Positions 25,250-34,639 of a stretch of DNA of 64,000 nucleotides are shown here, one piece after another (the first letter of the stretch is position 1; every line of letters starts with the position of its first letter). Under the pieces are notes generated by a model. It ran no database searches. It had not been told where the DNA came from and saw only the letters and a list, made by a program, of their open reading frames with translations. The translations under genes were made by a program, and so were the position numbers. Source of the DNA: an uncultured Clostridia bacterium (GTDB lineage: Bacteria > Bacillota > Clostridia > TANB77 > CAG-508); NCBI GenBank assembly GCA_948678575.1, contig CAPPGO010000008.1, positions 9,681-73,680 on the forward strand, given 5' to 3'.

Positions 25250-26383
25250 TTAAAATAATTGTTCTGTTTTCTCTTTAATTTCTTTATCGAAAGCTAATAT
25301 GTTTTCTACTGAATTTAATTCTCTTCTTTCATAAGAATTTAACATTTTTTCTATACCTTTTGGAATATCTGTATATTTTATTTTTTTCTCTAAAAACGCA
25401 TTAACTAAAACTTCATCAGCAGCATTTAAAATTACTTGATGAGAATGTCCCATTTCAATAGCTTTATATGCCAATCTTAAACAATCAAATTTTTCTAAAT
25501 TAGGTTTTTCAAATTTCAAATCAACTACTTCAAATAAATCTAATTTTTCAATATTGTTTGATAATCTATTAGGAAAATTTAATGCATAAGCAATTGGAAT
25601 TTGCATAGATTTTGGTCCAATATTTGCCATTATAGTTCCATCTTTAAATTGAACCATTGAATGTACTAAACTTTTTCTATGTACTACAACTTCAATTTGA
25701 TTTGGTTCAACATCGAATAACCATTTTGCTTCTATAACTTCAAATCCTTTGTTCATCATTGTAGAAGAATCTATGGTTACTTTTGGTCCCATGCTCCATG
25801 TTGGATGATTTAGTGCATCTTCTACTGTTATAGCATCTGTTATTGGTTTATCAAAAAATGGTCCACCAGATGCAGTTAGTAAAATTTTATCTATTGTATT
25901 ATTTTCCTCTCCATTCAAACATTGCATTATAGCACTATGTTCACTATCAACTGTTAGCAATTTTGCTTTATTTTCTTTTGCTGTTTTCATTATTAATTCT
26001 CCACCAGCAACTAATACTTCTTTGTTAGCTAATGCCACAGTTTTTCCATTTTTTATCATATTATATGTTGGTTTAAGTCCAGCAATACCAACCAATGCAG
26101 AAATTGAAATATCAAAATCTACTAATTGTGATATTTCTTCCATTCCATCATCACCGTAAAATACATTTATATTTTTGTATAAAGATTTTAAAGTTTCTGC
26201 ATTTTTCTTTTCAATAATATATACATTTTTAGGTTTAAATTCATCTATTTGTTTAATTAATTTCTCAATATTTTTACCAGCTACTAATGTTACAACTTCA
26301 AACAAATCCCTATTTTCTCTTATTACATTTAATGTGCTTTCTCCAATAGAACCTGTTGAACCAAAAATTGCAATTTTTTTCAT
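25250..26383 (-). CDS. dxr: 1-deoxy-D-xylulose 5-phosphate reductoisomerase
   Basis: Second step of the MEP isoprenoid pathway. 377 residues. NADPH-binding FGSTGSIGESTLNVI at the start, ALANKEVLVAGGE, metal/substrate region TVDSEHSAIMQCL and TASGGPF. GPKVTIDSSTMMNKGFEVIEA is diagnostic. No other MEP gene is adjacent. The M20 peptidase lies upstream with a short gap. Confidence 0.97.
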   Translation of the reverse strand: MKKIAIFGSTGSIGESTLNVIRENRDLFEVVTLVAGKNIEKLIKQIDEFKPKNVYIIEKKNAETLKSLYKNINVFYGDDGMEEISQLVDFDISISALVGIAGLKPTYNMIKNGKTVALANKEVLVAGGELIMKTAKENKAKLLTVDSEHSAIMQCLNGEENNTIDKILLTASGGPFFDKPITDAITVEDALNHPTWSMGPKVTIDSSTMMNKGFEVIEAKWLFDVEPNQIEVVVHRKSLVHSMVQFKDGTIMANIGPKSMQIPIAYALNFPNRLSNNIEKLDLFEVVDLKFEKPNLEKFDCLRLAYKAIEMGHSHQVILNAADEVLVNAFLEKKIKYTDIPKGIEKMLNSYERRELNSVENILAFDKEIKEKTEQLF

Positions 26384-26435
26384 TTTAAATACTTCCTTTC
26401 ATATCCTTCAATGTTAAAATTATATTATACTATTT

Positions 26436-27464
26436 CTATAAAAGCAAATATTTTTTTATTAACGCTTTATATTGTTCAACAAGTTTATATAAACTTTCGG
26501 TTGTAACATATTCATTAACCTCATGCGCCGTTACTGGTCCTGCTCCTAATATTATTCTATTATTTTTTAAAAAGCTTGCTTCTGTTATAAAATTACAAGT
26601 TTTATTAGAAATTTCACTTGAATTCAAAAATGGAGATAATCTATTTAATTCTCTAATTTCAGATTGATATTTCTTACCTAACTCTTTAAGCCTAGCCACA
26701 ATTTTTTCTTCATCATTTTTATCAACAGTCCTAAAATCAACTAAAAATTCGGCACTATCTGGAACTGAATTTATTGCACTTCCACCTTCAATTTTTCCAA
26801 TATTCATGGTTGTATATGGTATTTCAAAATTTGAATTATAATTAATCTTTATCTCTTTTTCATAAAACGAATTTAATTCGTTAATAAACGATATTGCACT
26901 CATAATAGCATTTTTACCTTTTTCTGGTGTACTAGAATGAGTTTTTATACCCTTAAATGAAATTTTGTACTCCATTAGACCTTTACTGCCAACTATAATT
27001 TCATTATTAGTTGGTTCTCCAATTATCATTGTTTCTGGGAAATTTTTTTCATAATTTACTACATTTTTTATGCCTTCAAAGCCTATTTCTTCGTCATAAG
27101 TACAATATATTTTTATTCCTTTATTAAATTCTGCAAAATTAATCTGAGATATTGCAGAAATCATTGCAGATATGCCTGATTTCATATCACAAACACCCAA
27201 ACCATATATTTTATTATCAATTTTTGTTAAATTAAATTTTTCATATTGCCAATCATCATTAGCCCCAACTGTATCTGTATGTCCCAAAAAGCCTAATGGT
27301 GTTTGAACATTATTAAACATAATCAAAAACTTATCTCTTTTTTCCGTTTTAAAACCTAATGATGCTAATGTGTTTTCAATATAGTCTAATATTTTTTTGT
27401 TTTCTTTGTCATTAATTGTATTACATTTTACTAAATTTTCTAAAACTTCCTCTACATTTAACAT
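26436..27464 (-). CDS. M20-family metallopeptidase/deacylase
   Basis: 342 residues, dinuclear zinc hydrolase of the ArgE/DapE/CPG2 group. Metal ligands are LGHTDTVG, GVCDMKSG, CTYDEEIGFEG, IIGEPTNNEI and GPVTAHEVNEY. A dimerisation domain (about 165-270) lies between, with KGIKTHSSTPEKGKNA. The substrate is unresolved between acetylornithine, succinyl-diaminopimelate and peptides. Confidence 0.9.
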   Translation of the reverse strand: MLNVEEVLENLVKCNTINDKENKKILDYIENTLASLGFKTEKRDKFLIMFNNVQTPLGFLGHTDTVGANDDWQYEKFNLTKIDNKIYGLGVCDMKSGISAMISAISQINFAEFNKGIKIYCTYDEEIGFEGIKNVVNYEKNFPETMIIGEPTNNEIIVGSKGLMEYKISFKGIKTHSSTPEKGKNAIMSAISFINELNSFYEKEIKINYNSNFEIPYTTMNIGKIEGGSAINSVPDSAEFLVDFRTVDKNDEEKIVARLKELGKKYQSEIRELNRLSPFLNSSEISNKTCNFITEASFLKNNRIILGAGPVTAHEVNEYVTTESLYKLVEQYKALIKKYLLL

Positions 27465-27475
27465 ATTAACCTCCT

Positions 27476-28060
27476 CTAAATTAATTCTCGTTCTTTATCC
27501 GTATTTGGCTTTATCATTCGCATTCCTTGTTGTAAACTATCTCGATTTAAAGATTTCAAATCAATTTCCAAAAATATATTTTTCATTGTTTCAACTGTGC
27601 CATTCATTCTTTCTCTTTCAACATTTTGAAAAGCATCTGGAATTTGTTTAAAGCCAATTCTTCTAGCAATATTGTATGACATAGAACCATTTTCCAAAGT
27701 TCTCATATATAATCTTTCATATCCCAAAGCTCTTGATTGCATAACTCCATATATCATAAGTTGATTTCCCAAACCTAATCTTCTATAATCATCCAAAACT
27801 GCAATATCTGCTAAATACATAACTTTTTCATCTTGAAATTTAACTGGTTGATCTGCTTTTGCACCTCTTTCCAATACTATCATTCCAATACATTTTTCAT
27901 CTGCAAATGCACCATAAATATATCCTTTCTGTTGATATTCTTTGAAAATTTCTTCTAACTCTTCTTCTGTATATTTTTCATTATAAGGTGGTCCTGAAAA
28001 CACCCTATATACATTTTTAAAATCTTCTAATTTTTTAAGTTCTGTAATTTGATTATTCAT
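27476..28060 (-). CDS. GNAT-family N-acetyltransferase
   Basis: I choose ATG 28060, directly behind GGAGGAG; the longer frame from 28117 codes this site as a hydrophobic tail. About 194 residues. The acetyl-CoA signature is LAVLDDYRRLGLGNQL-like (IAVLDDYRRLGLGNQLM), followed by YMRTLENGSM and RIGFKQ. The substrate is unknown. Its end is 12 nt before the M20 gene, so coupling is likely. Confidence 0.85.
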   Translation of the reverse strand: MNNQITELKKLEDFKNVYRVFSGPPYNEKYTEEELEEIFKEYQQKGYIYGAFADEKCIGMIVLERGAKADQPVKFQDEKVMYLADIAVLDDYRRLGLGNQLMIYGVMQSRALGYERLYMRTLENGSMSYNIARRIGFKQIPDAFQNVERERMNGTVETMKNIFLEIDLKSLNRDSLQQGMRMIKPNTDKERELI

Positions 28061-28185
28061 ATTTTCTCCTCCTATTATTAAATTTAAAAGCCAAAATAAG
28101 TATGAAAAAAAAACCATATGTAGAATTTATATTTTCCTACATATAGTCCTTTAACATATCTATAATAAATATTTTTAAACTATCG

Positions 28186-28216
28186 TAGGCACAAGATTTT
28201 TAGCCTGTACCTACGC
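28186..28216. other. Hairpin in the 28118-28377 gap
   Basis: cgtagg / cctacg with an inner aca/tgt pair, and a T-run on the plus strand. A second tcctacgat copy lies at 28232. The gap holds no gene; a terminator or small RNA is possible. Confidence 0.35.
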
Positions 28217-28377
28217 ATTTTTTTAAATACGAGTTACAAGCTCCTACGATGATGATGTAATTTATTGTTTAAAAACATTTTTAATTCCATTTTTGCCTCT
28301 TTTCTTATATATTGATTATTGTAACAGAATATTGCGCTTTTGTCAATAAAATTATGTAAATTAGTATAATTCATTAA

Positions 28378-28932
28378 TTACAAATAATTTACTATATCCT
28401 CAAAAGTATCATATCCACTTTCACTATTAATATGTCCTGCATTAGGTATAAATACTTGTTCAGTTGCAACTTTATTTGCAAAATCTTTTTCAACTTCGTA
28501 TTTTACATAAGGATCATTATCTGAGTAAAAACAAATAATCTCATCAGCATATTGCTTTACATCTTCTAAGTTATCAAAATACATTGAATTATTAACTACA
28601 TCATATTCTTCGTTTATACCTAAATAGTTATTGAATCCACATACAAAAATTAATTTCTTAACTTTTATTTTGTTTTCAGTTAAAAATTTTGATATAAATG
28701 CTGGTGCAATACTATGTCCTATTATCGTAGTATCTGAATTAATCATACCTAAATCTAAGTAGTATTTTAATAGTTTACTCCAATTTTCATAATTTTGATA
28801 TCCAACTCCGCTTGGAAAATCTGGAACATATACTTGTTTTCCTTCATCCTCTATAAAATCATGTAGCCAGCCTAACCAATTTGAATATGGGCTACTAAAT
28901 GAGCCATGTATTATAAAATAATTTCCGTTCAT
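28378..28932 (-). CDS. Serine hydrolase (RBBP9/YdeN-like)
   Basis: I choose ATG 28932 (MNGNYFIIHG) behind AAGGAG; the frame runs open to 28986 but without a site. 184 residues, alpha/beta hydrolase of the RBBP9/YdeN type. Nucleophile elbow TIIGHSIAPAF has Ser at the expected place; Asp in FYSDNDPYV; His in IPNAGHINSE. Cytosolic esterase-like enzyme of unknown substrate. Confidence 0.85.
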   Translation of the reverse strand: MNGNYFIIHGSFSSPYSNWLGWLHDFIEDEGKQVYVPDFPSGVGYQNYENWSKLLKYYLDLGMINSDTTIIGHSIAPAFISKFLTENKIKVKKLIFVCGFNNYLGINEEYDVVNNSMYFDNLEDVKQYADEIICFYSDNDPYVKYEVEKDFANKVATEQVFIPNAGHINSESGYDTFEDIVNYL

Positions 28933-29020
28933 AAAAAACTCCTTTTTATATTCTTTAATATTTAATATATCACAAATAAAATTCAAAATAAAGTGCTTTT
29001 TTAATCACTCTCATTTTGTT

Positions 29021-29560
29021 TTACAAAACTTTTTTTGCTGGATATATTTCAAATAATCCCAATTTATCAAATGCAACCGTAAAAGGTTCAAAATTTTCTA
29101 AAATCATATTTCTCATTTTATCTAACTTATCATAATCTTTATCAGAATGAATACTAATATGTGACAAATATGTACTTGGATTAAACTTCTCATTCTTTGT
29201 TATTTCATATATTTGACTCTGGATTTCTTTTAAATTGTCTGTTGTTTTAAAAGAAAAATACATATTGAAACTATTATCATTTCCTTGCTTTATTTTTACA
29301 TCTTCAACTAATATTTCAATTCTTTTCATATTAATTGTATTAAAAGCATTGATAGCTTCTTCTTTATTTTCTTCATCCCAATATGATATTGTAAAATGAT
29401 ATGGTAAAGTATCTGCATCTTCTCTATTTTCAACAGTGTATGGCTCTTTTAAATATGGAACCTTACATAAACTATAATTGTCTAATACTGATAAAACATT
29501 TTTTATTTTATCCAAACTTGTTTCATCAAATATTGTAATACATGTCAATCTCTTTTTCAT
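29021..29560 (-). CDS. 2H phosphoesterase (RNA ligase-like)
   Basis: 179 residues with the two H-x-[ST] motifs of the 2H superfamily, LPYHFTISYW and LSHISIHSD. Such enzymes cut or form 2',3'-cyclic or 2'-5' phosphodiester bonds. Sits in a run of small accessory enzymes; neighbour MBL gene ends 10 nt upstream. Confidence 0.75.
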   Translation of the reverse strand: MKKRLTCITIFDETSLDKIKNVLSVLDNYSLCKVPYLKEPYTVENREDADTLPYHFTISYWDEENKEEAINAFNTINMKRIEILVEDVKIKQGNDNSFNMYFSFKTTDNLKEIQSQIYEITKNEKFNPSTYLSHISIHSDKDYDKLDKMRNMILENFEPFTVAFDKLGLFEIYPAKKVL

Positions 29561-29569
29561 TGATACCCC

Positions 29570-30226
29570 TTATTCTATTTCAATACTTTCATCATTTTCT
29601 AATATTTCATATTCTACTTCATATTTTTCAAACATTTCTTTTATAAATTCAAAATCTGGTGGAAATGCTGGATTATCCATATGAATTGGTATAGTTAGCG
29701 TTGCTCCAATCTCTTTTGCATATAAAGCTGCTTCAAAAGCTGACATAGTTAAGCCATGTCCTGTTACTGGAATACACAAAATATCTGCTTTATATTCATT
29801 TTTAAAGCAAATTGAATCACTTGTTGAATATAATCTATTTTCTCCATCATCAATTATATATCCTACATTCTCATTTATCTCTTTTGCACCTTTTAATAAT
29901 GGTTGGTAACCATGTATTGCATGTACAACCTCTATTTTTATGCTGTCTAATTGAATGATATCATTTTCTTTTATAATATTTATGTTTAGATTTTTATTTG
30001 CATCTTGAACTTCCTGTGTAGAATATATTTTTATATTCTTATCTAGGTTTTCCAATATTTCTGTATTACAATGATCTGGATGTTTATGTGTTATTAAAAT
30101 TATATCTACATTATTCCAAATATCAAAATATTCTTCTTTATACTTCAAGTTTCCTGGATCTATTAATATTCTTTTATCCTTAGTTTCTATTAACAAACAT
30201 GATTGTGGAAATTTTGTAATTTTCAT
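29570..30226 (-). CDS. MBL-fold hydrolase (UlaG-like)
   Basis: About 218 residues. ATG 30226 has AAAGG at a good distance; an ATG at 30235 is too close. The metallo-beta-lactamase motif is ILITHKHPDHCN (HxHxDH type), with an aspartate in RLYSTSDS and a C-terminal TIPIHMDNP. Matches small UlaG/YhfI-type metal hydrolases. Substrate unknown. Confidence 0.85.
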   Translation of the reverse strand: MKITKFPQSCLLIETKDKRILIDPGNLKYKEEYFDIWNNVDIILITHKHPDHCNTEILENLDKNIKIYSTQEVQDANKNLNINIIKENDIIQLDSIKIEVVHAIHGYQPLLKGAKEINENVGYIIDDGENRLYSTSDSICFKNEYKADILCIPVTGHGLTMSAFEAALYAKEIGATLTIPIHMDNPAFPPDFEFIKEMFEKYEVEYEILENDESIEIE

Positions 30227-30247
30227 AATTATCATACCTTTCTCTTT

Positions 30248-30992
30248 TTAATTTAATATTGAACCGCCAGTAACATTAATGTTTTCTCCATTTATATAAC
30301 TTGCATTATCTGATAATAAAAATAATACTGCATTTGCTATATCTATTGGTTCTCCTAATCTTTTTAGTGGATTACTTTTCTTCTGTTCTATAATTTCTTG
30401 CTCAGACCATCCTTTAAGTGCTAGTGGTGTTACTGTTAAACTTGGACTAACTGCATTAACTCTTATTGAATATTTTGAAAGCTCTAATGCACTTGCTCCG
30501 AGTAAAATTAATAATTCCTGCCTCTGCTGAACAATATGCACTTGACTCTACACATGGTCTTGTACCTAATCTAGATGCTATATTTACAATACTTGGAGTT
30601 TTGCTATTTTTTAGAAGTGGTATTGCGTGTTTAGTACATATTACTTTTCCTATTAAATTTACATTTAATACCTTTTTAAAGTCCTCTATATTAAAATTTT
30701 CTATATAACTATCTATATTAGTTCCAGCATTATTAACTAAATAATCTAAATTTTCTATTTTTTCAAACATTTTAATAACTTCATCTTCATTAGAAACATC
30801 AGCCTTTATAAACATAACATTTTCCTTATATTCTGCCAATTCTTTTCTAGTTTGTTCGTAATTTTCTTCATTATGAGCATAATTTATTATAACTTTTGCA
30901 CCATGTATAAGTAATTGTTTTGATATTTCCTTCCCAATGCCTGATGTTCCACCTGTTACTAACGCTATTTTATTATTAAAATTATAATTCAT
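30248..30992 (-). CDS. SDR-family oxidoreductase, +1 shift at CGG
   Basis: Short-chain dehydrogenase resembling FabG. Read straight, the frame goes from NFTR into CIRAFKIFNKS and stops. The shift lies at an in-frame CGG, 30498-30500; dropping its C continues ACT-GGA-GCA as GASALELSKYSIRVNAVSPS to the end. Full length is 247 residues (745 nt, one extra base). Features: ALVTGGTSGIGKE (NAD(P)), NNAGTN, catalytic Ser in NIASRLG, and Tyr in SAYCSAEAG, where Glu replaces the catalytic Lys of YxxxK. That last change suggests weak or altered activity whatever the frameshift does. Confidence 0.8.
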
Positions 30993-31003
30993 ATATTGAC
31001 TCC

Positions 31004-31525
31004 TTATTTTGATAGATAATTGTATTTTTTACTTACAATTTTATATAATTCCTTAGCTCCATTACTTAATTCATTTTCATTTACTTCACCAATCTTATAT
31101 CTTTCATAAGCCAAGCACTTATTAGGTTCAGCTATTTGCAATTCTCCATTCTTTAAACTTCCTTTATATACGAGATATATCCAGTTTTGTTTTCTTTTAT
31201 ACCTATCATCAAAAGTTGTTGCATAAGTTCCTATAATAAACTCTTCTATTTCTATGTCTGCCTTTGTGCCAACCTCTTCTGCTATTTCTCTTTTTAATGC
31301 AGTTTTGAAATCAATATCAGTTTCTTTAACTCTTCCACCTATTGTTTCTAATTTTAATCTTTCATCTCTACATCCAGGACCTCTTCTTTGAAAAATTATT
31401 TTATTTTCATTATCAAAAGCATACACTATAACTGCAACTTCATAATCTTTCGATATCTCTTTATTGTCTTTTAGAAATTCTTTCAATTCTACCATATTTT
31501 TTACTTCTTGTGTAAATAATTCCAT
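31004..31525 (-). CDS. NUDIX hydrolase
   Basis: ATG 31525 behind AAGGAG; 173 residues. Nudix box GGRVKETDIDFKTALKREIAEEVGT. The QRRGPGCRDERLKLETIGG part resembles ADP-ribose/IPP-isomerase-type NUDIX proteins. Ends near the SDR start, so possibly co-transcribed. Substrate unknown. Confidence 0.85.
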   Translation of the reverse strand: MELFTQEVKNMVELKEFLKDNKEISKDYEVAVIVYAFDNENKIIFQRRGPGCRDERLKLETIGGRVKETDIDFKTALKREIAEEVGTKADIEIEEFIIGTYATTFDDRYKRKQNWIYLVYKGSLKNGELQIAEPNKCLAYERYKIGEVNENELSNGAKELYKIVSKKYNYLSK

Positions 31526-31566
31526 TCTATATCTCCTTACAAGTCTGTTCAAATTGATTAACTAAA

Positions 31567-32376
31567 TCATTTTTTTAAATAATAATATACTACACACAAA
31601 TCTTTAAATCCAAATTTTCTATACATTTTACTAGGATAGAATCCTTGCTCTGTTTGTAAATATGCAGTATTAATATTTTTAGATTTGCACATTTGTAATT
31701 GCTGCTTTAAAACTTCTTTTCCAATACCTTTATTTCTGTAATCTTCTTTTAATGCTAAACTATAAATTCCATAAATTTTATTATTATAAGTGCTTTGTGT
31801 TGTTCCAACTACTTTTCCATTTACTTTTATATAATAAAATTCATTTTCTATATCATTATAAATATTTTTATAATTCATATAGCCTTGTCTATATCCTTCA
31901 TCTAAATCTCCATAAGGATCATTTTCATCGTCTGTTTGGTAACAACTCATTACACAATTAGCATATTCCTTCATATCAGATGCTAATTCCAATTCTACAT
32001 CTAAATTGCAATTTGTTTCTATATTATCTAATTTAGCAAAATCATTATATATTTGCCATACTTCTGTCGAAACTAATTTATATTTATCTGTTACAAAATA
32101 TTTTTCTCTATTATTATATAATTCTTCCATAAATGGAATCAAATACACAGCAGTACTTCTATTTATATCATTAAATACTTTATCTGCTTCATCAATGTTT
32201 TTTTCAAATTCTTTTTGATTTTTAACATCAAAATTCGAAATAAAATTACTATAACAATCCATTATATTTTTGTTATAAGTAATTTCATAATTGTTTTTAC
32301 GAATAACATCAAAATCTAATCCTTCAAATCCTTTTATATGCAAATTATATATATCTTTAATTAATTCTATATCCAT
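31567..32376 (-). CDS. GNAT-family N-acetyltransferase
   Basis: 269 residues. An unassigned N-terminal part is followed by a GNAT domain (about 140-269) with GIYSLALKEDYRNKGIGKEVL, AYLQTEQGFYPS and YRKFGFKDL. The N-terminal half may be a divergent second GNAT fold. The acceptor is unknown. Confidence 0.8.
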   Translation of the reverse strand: MDIELIKDIYNLHIKGFEGLDFDVIRKNNYEITYNKNIMDCYSNFISNFDVKNQKEFEKNIDEADKVFNDINRSTAVYLIPFMEELYNNREKYFVTDKYKLVSTEVWQIYNDFAKLDNIETNCNLDVELELASDMKEYANCVMSCYQTDDENDPYGDLDEGYRQGYMNYKNIYNDIENEFYYIKVNGKVVGTTQSTYNNKIYGIYSLALKEDYRNKGIGKEVLKQQLQMCKSKNINTAYLQTEQGFYPSKMYRKFGFKDLCVVYYYLKK

Positions 32377-32412
32377 CTATTTTTTCCCTTCTAATGGAAT
32401 GTTTTATAAATA

Positions 32413-32940
32413 CTATTTCAATACACTATAATGTACTTGTACTATATCGTCTTGCTCTTTTACTACTTTTTCTAATTTTAATTTATTTTCGAAATAATTG
32501 CCCTTAAATAATGGAATCCCCTTATTTAATACAAATGGATTATAATTCAAAATTACATTATCTACTATGCCTTTTTCCATAAAAGCATTATTAACAGTTG
32601 CACCACCTGAAATAAACAATTTTTCATATTTCATTTTTCCACATACTTGAAGACAATCTTCTATTGAACTACAATATGTAAGATTTGCAAAATTATTTTT
32701 AGGTTTAATATCTTTGCTCAAAATAATAAGGTTTATATCTTTTAAATCCTTTAAGTATTCGTCTCCCCAAGATATTATATTTTCCCAAGTTTTTCTACCC
32801 CATATAAGTACATCATACTCTTTTAAGAATTCAAGCATTATCTCCCATCCTCTATTAGATAGAAAATCTTCATTTCCATCTTCTGTGGCAATTAGTCCAT
32901 TGATAGAGCATGCCATTTCAACTGTTATTTTTCTCATCAT
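32413..32940 (-). CDS. Dihydrofolate reductase-like (RibD C-terminal) protein
   Basis: 175 residues, RibD_C/DHFR-fold: MACSINGLIATEDG, VLIWGRKTWENI, NLIILSKDI and LFISGGATVNNAFMEKG. Such proteins are NADPH reductases of uncertain substrate. Lies between two acetyltransferase genes. Confidence 0.85.
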   Translation of the reverse strand: MMRKITVEMACSINGLIATEDGNEDFLSNRGWEIMLEFLKEYDVLIWGRKTWENIISWGDEYLKDLKDINLIILSKDIKPKNNFANLTYCSSIEDCLQVCGKMKYEKLFISGGATVNNAFMEKGIVDNVILNYNPFVLNKGIPLFKGNYFENKLKLEKVVKEQDDIVQVHYSVLK

Positions 32941-32953
32941 TTTCTCCTATAAA

Positions 32954-33367
32954 TTAAAATAATATCATTCCTGCACCTAATTCTTCATTTGGTCTTGATA
33001 CAAAACCGAATTTTTCATAAAAAGCTTCTTTTCCTTTACTTGCACCTAAATATGTTCTGATATTTGGATTTACTTTTTTATATTCTTTTATTTTCTCTAA
33101 CAAATTCTCCATTATACCAGTTCCTATTTTCTTGCCTTGATATTCTTGGATCGCCATAATATCTTGAATATATAAGAAAATTGTTTTATCACCTATAATT
33201 CTGCCATAACCTATTAATTTATCGTCAGCATATACACATAATGAATATAATGTATTTTTTAAAGCTTCTTTTACAATTTCTTCATTTCTAGTTCCCCAAC
33301 CTACACTATTAGTCAATTCATTATATTCTCTTGCTTCTGGTACTTTATTTATATATTTTATTTGCAT
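32954..33367 (-). CDS. GNAT-family N-acetyltransferase
   Basis: 137 residues; compact GNAT with LCVYADDKLIGYGRIIG, IQDIMAIQEYQGKKIGTGIM (acetyl-CoA binding) and FYEKFGFVSRP. Starts 26 nt downstream of the EamA transporter, so likely co-transcribed. Acceptor unknown. Confidence 0.88.
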   Translation of the reverse strand: MQIKYINKVPEAREYNELTNSVGWGTRNEEIVKEALKNTLYSLCVYADDKLIGYGRIIGDKTIFLYIQDIMAIQEYQGKKIGTGIMENLLEKIKEYKKVNPNIRTYLGASKGKEAFYEKFGFVSRPNEELGAGMILF

Positions 33368-33392
33368 TTTTTCCTCATTTCTATAATGATTT

Positions 33393-34250
33393 TTACATTT
33401 TTATTAAAATAATACTTATAATTATTAAAATTGCTGATATAATTTTTCTCAACAAATTATCTTTTTCGTTTAAGAATATATATCCTATAATTACATTCAA
33501 TATTACTGTCAAAGCACATAGTGGTGCAACAATTGTTACATTTCCTAATTGATATGCTCTCAATTGCACAACAATCATTAATCCCCAAGATATAGCTGTT
33601 ATGGCAATTGCTTTTTTATTTCCATTTACTAATTCTTCTTTTATTTCAGATGGTTTTATTCTTTCAGCAATCATTATTAACAATGCAGGTATAATTAATG
33701 TTAATGCCACATAAAATGGCAAATTAAAATTGTCTGATATATTTACATCTAAAAATAATGCAATTGTAAATGTTATATTCGCTAATATTCCTAATCCTAT
33801 ATATTTATTAAATTCAAATTTTCCTTTTTTATAAAATATTAATATATTACTAAATATAATAAGCATTGCACCAATAAACTTATTTAAAATAAATTCCTCT
33901 TTAAAAAATATTAAACCTGCAAATATCATAAAAGTCGTAGATAATTGTTTAAGCATACTGAATGTTGATGCTTCGATTCCACTTCTTACTGTTGTATTAA
34001 TTCTATCTGTTATGGCATAAAAAATAATTGATAAACCGAGCATGATATATACATTTATATCTGTTGGAAACTTAAACTCAAAAAAGGGACATAAAATTAA
34101 TGCTGTTATTCCAGCCATCATCTGTAATAAAATTGTTAAAGCTCCTGCCTTTTTTAATGTTTTTGTTGTAACCTTGAAAAATTGTGTAAATGCTGTCGCT
34201 AAAATTAAATATAGCATAACATATACTAACCAATTATTTAAAATATCCAT
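33393..34250 (-). CDS. EamA/DMT-family transporter
   Basis: 285 residues, about ten membrane helices in two five-helix halves, as in drug/metabolite exporters. Conserved-type segments are EASTFSMLKQLSTTFMIFAGLIFFKEEF and, in the second half, IVAPLCALTVILNVIIGYIFLNEK. Substrate unknown. The 34251-34409 gap holds no gene. Confidence 0.85.
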   Translation of the reverse strand: MDILNNWLVYVMLYLILATAFTQFFKVTTKTLKKAGALTILLQMMAGITALILCPFFEFKFPTDINVYIMLGLSIIFYAITDRINTTVRSGIEASTFSMLKQLSTTFMIFAGLIFFKEEFILNKFIGAMLIIFSNILIFYKKGKFEFNKYIGLGILANITFTIALFLDVNISDNFNLPFYVALTLIIPALLIMIAERIKPSEIKEELVNGNKKAIAITAISWGLMIVVQLRAYQLGNVTIVAPLCALTVILNVIIGYIFLNEKDNLLRKIISAILIIISIILIKM

Positions 34251-34409
34251 GAATTTCCTCCATAATTTTTTATGTTTCTTTAATTTCTCTTAAACTAATA
34301 CTAGTCACGCTGAAATCTTATCATAAAATAGCAAAAAAATAAAGTATATAACAAATTAAATTATTACATACTTTACATTCTGTCTTTTACTTTAACTATA
34401 AATAGTTTA

Positions 34410-34622
34410 TTATTTTTCAAAGGTAACTACTTTAATATTGCATAATCCTCTTAGTCCCCATTTTCCACGAGTTCTTCCTAAACCTGATTTTTTAACTCCA
34501 CCAAATGGATTATACGGTGCAGAATATGCTAAATTTATTTTATCTATAATTTCTTCTTTGGTAGTCTCTTCAACTTCACCTAGGATTTCATTATTACTTG
34601 GATTTATAGAAACTAATTTCAT
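34410..34622 (-). pseudogene. Aldehyde dehydrogenase remnant (internal deletion)
   Basis: A 70-codon frame that joins the N-terminal start of an aldehyde dehydrogenase (SINPSNNEILGEVEETTKEEI) to its C-terminal end (YNPFGGVKKSGLGRTRGKWGL). The roughly 400 residues between, including the catalytic Cys and Glu, are gone in frame. A clean GGAGGAG site still precedes the ATG, so the peptide may be made, but it cannot be an enzyme. Confidence 0.85.
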
Positions 34623-34639
34623 ATTTTCTCCTCCTCATT

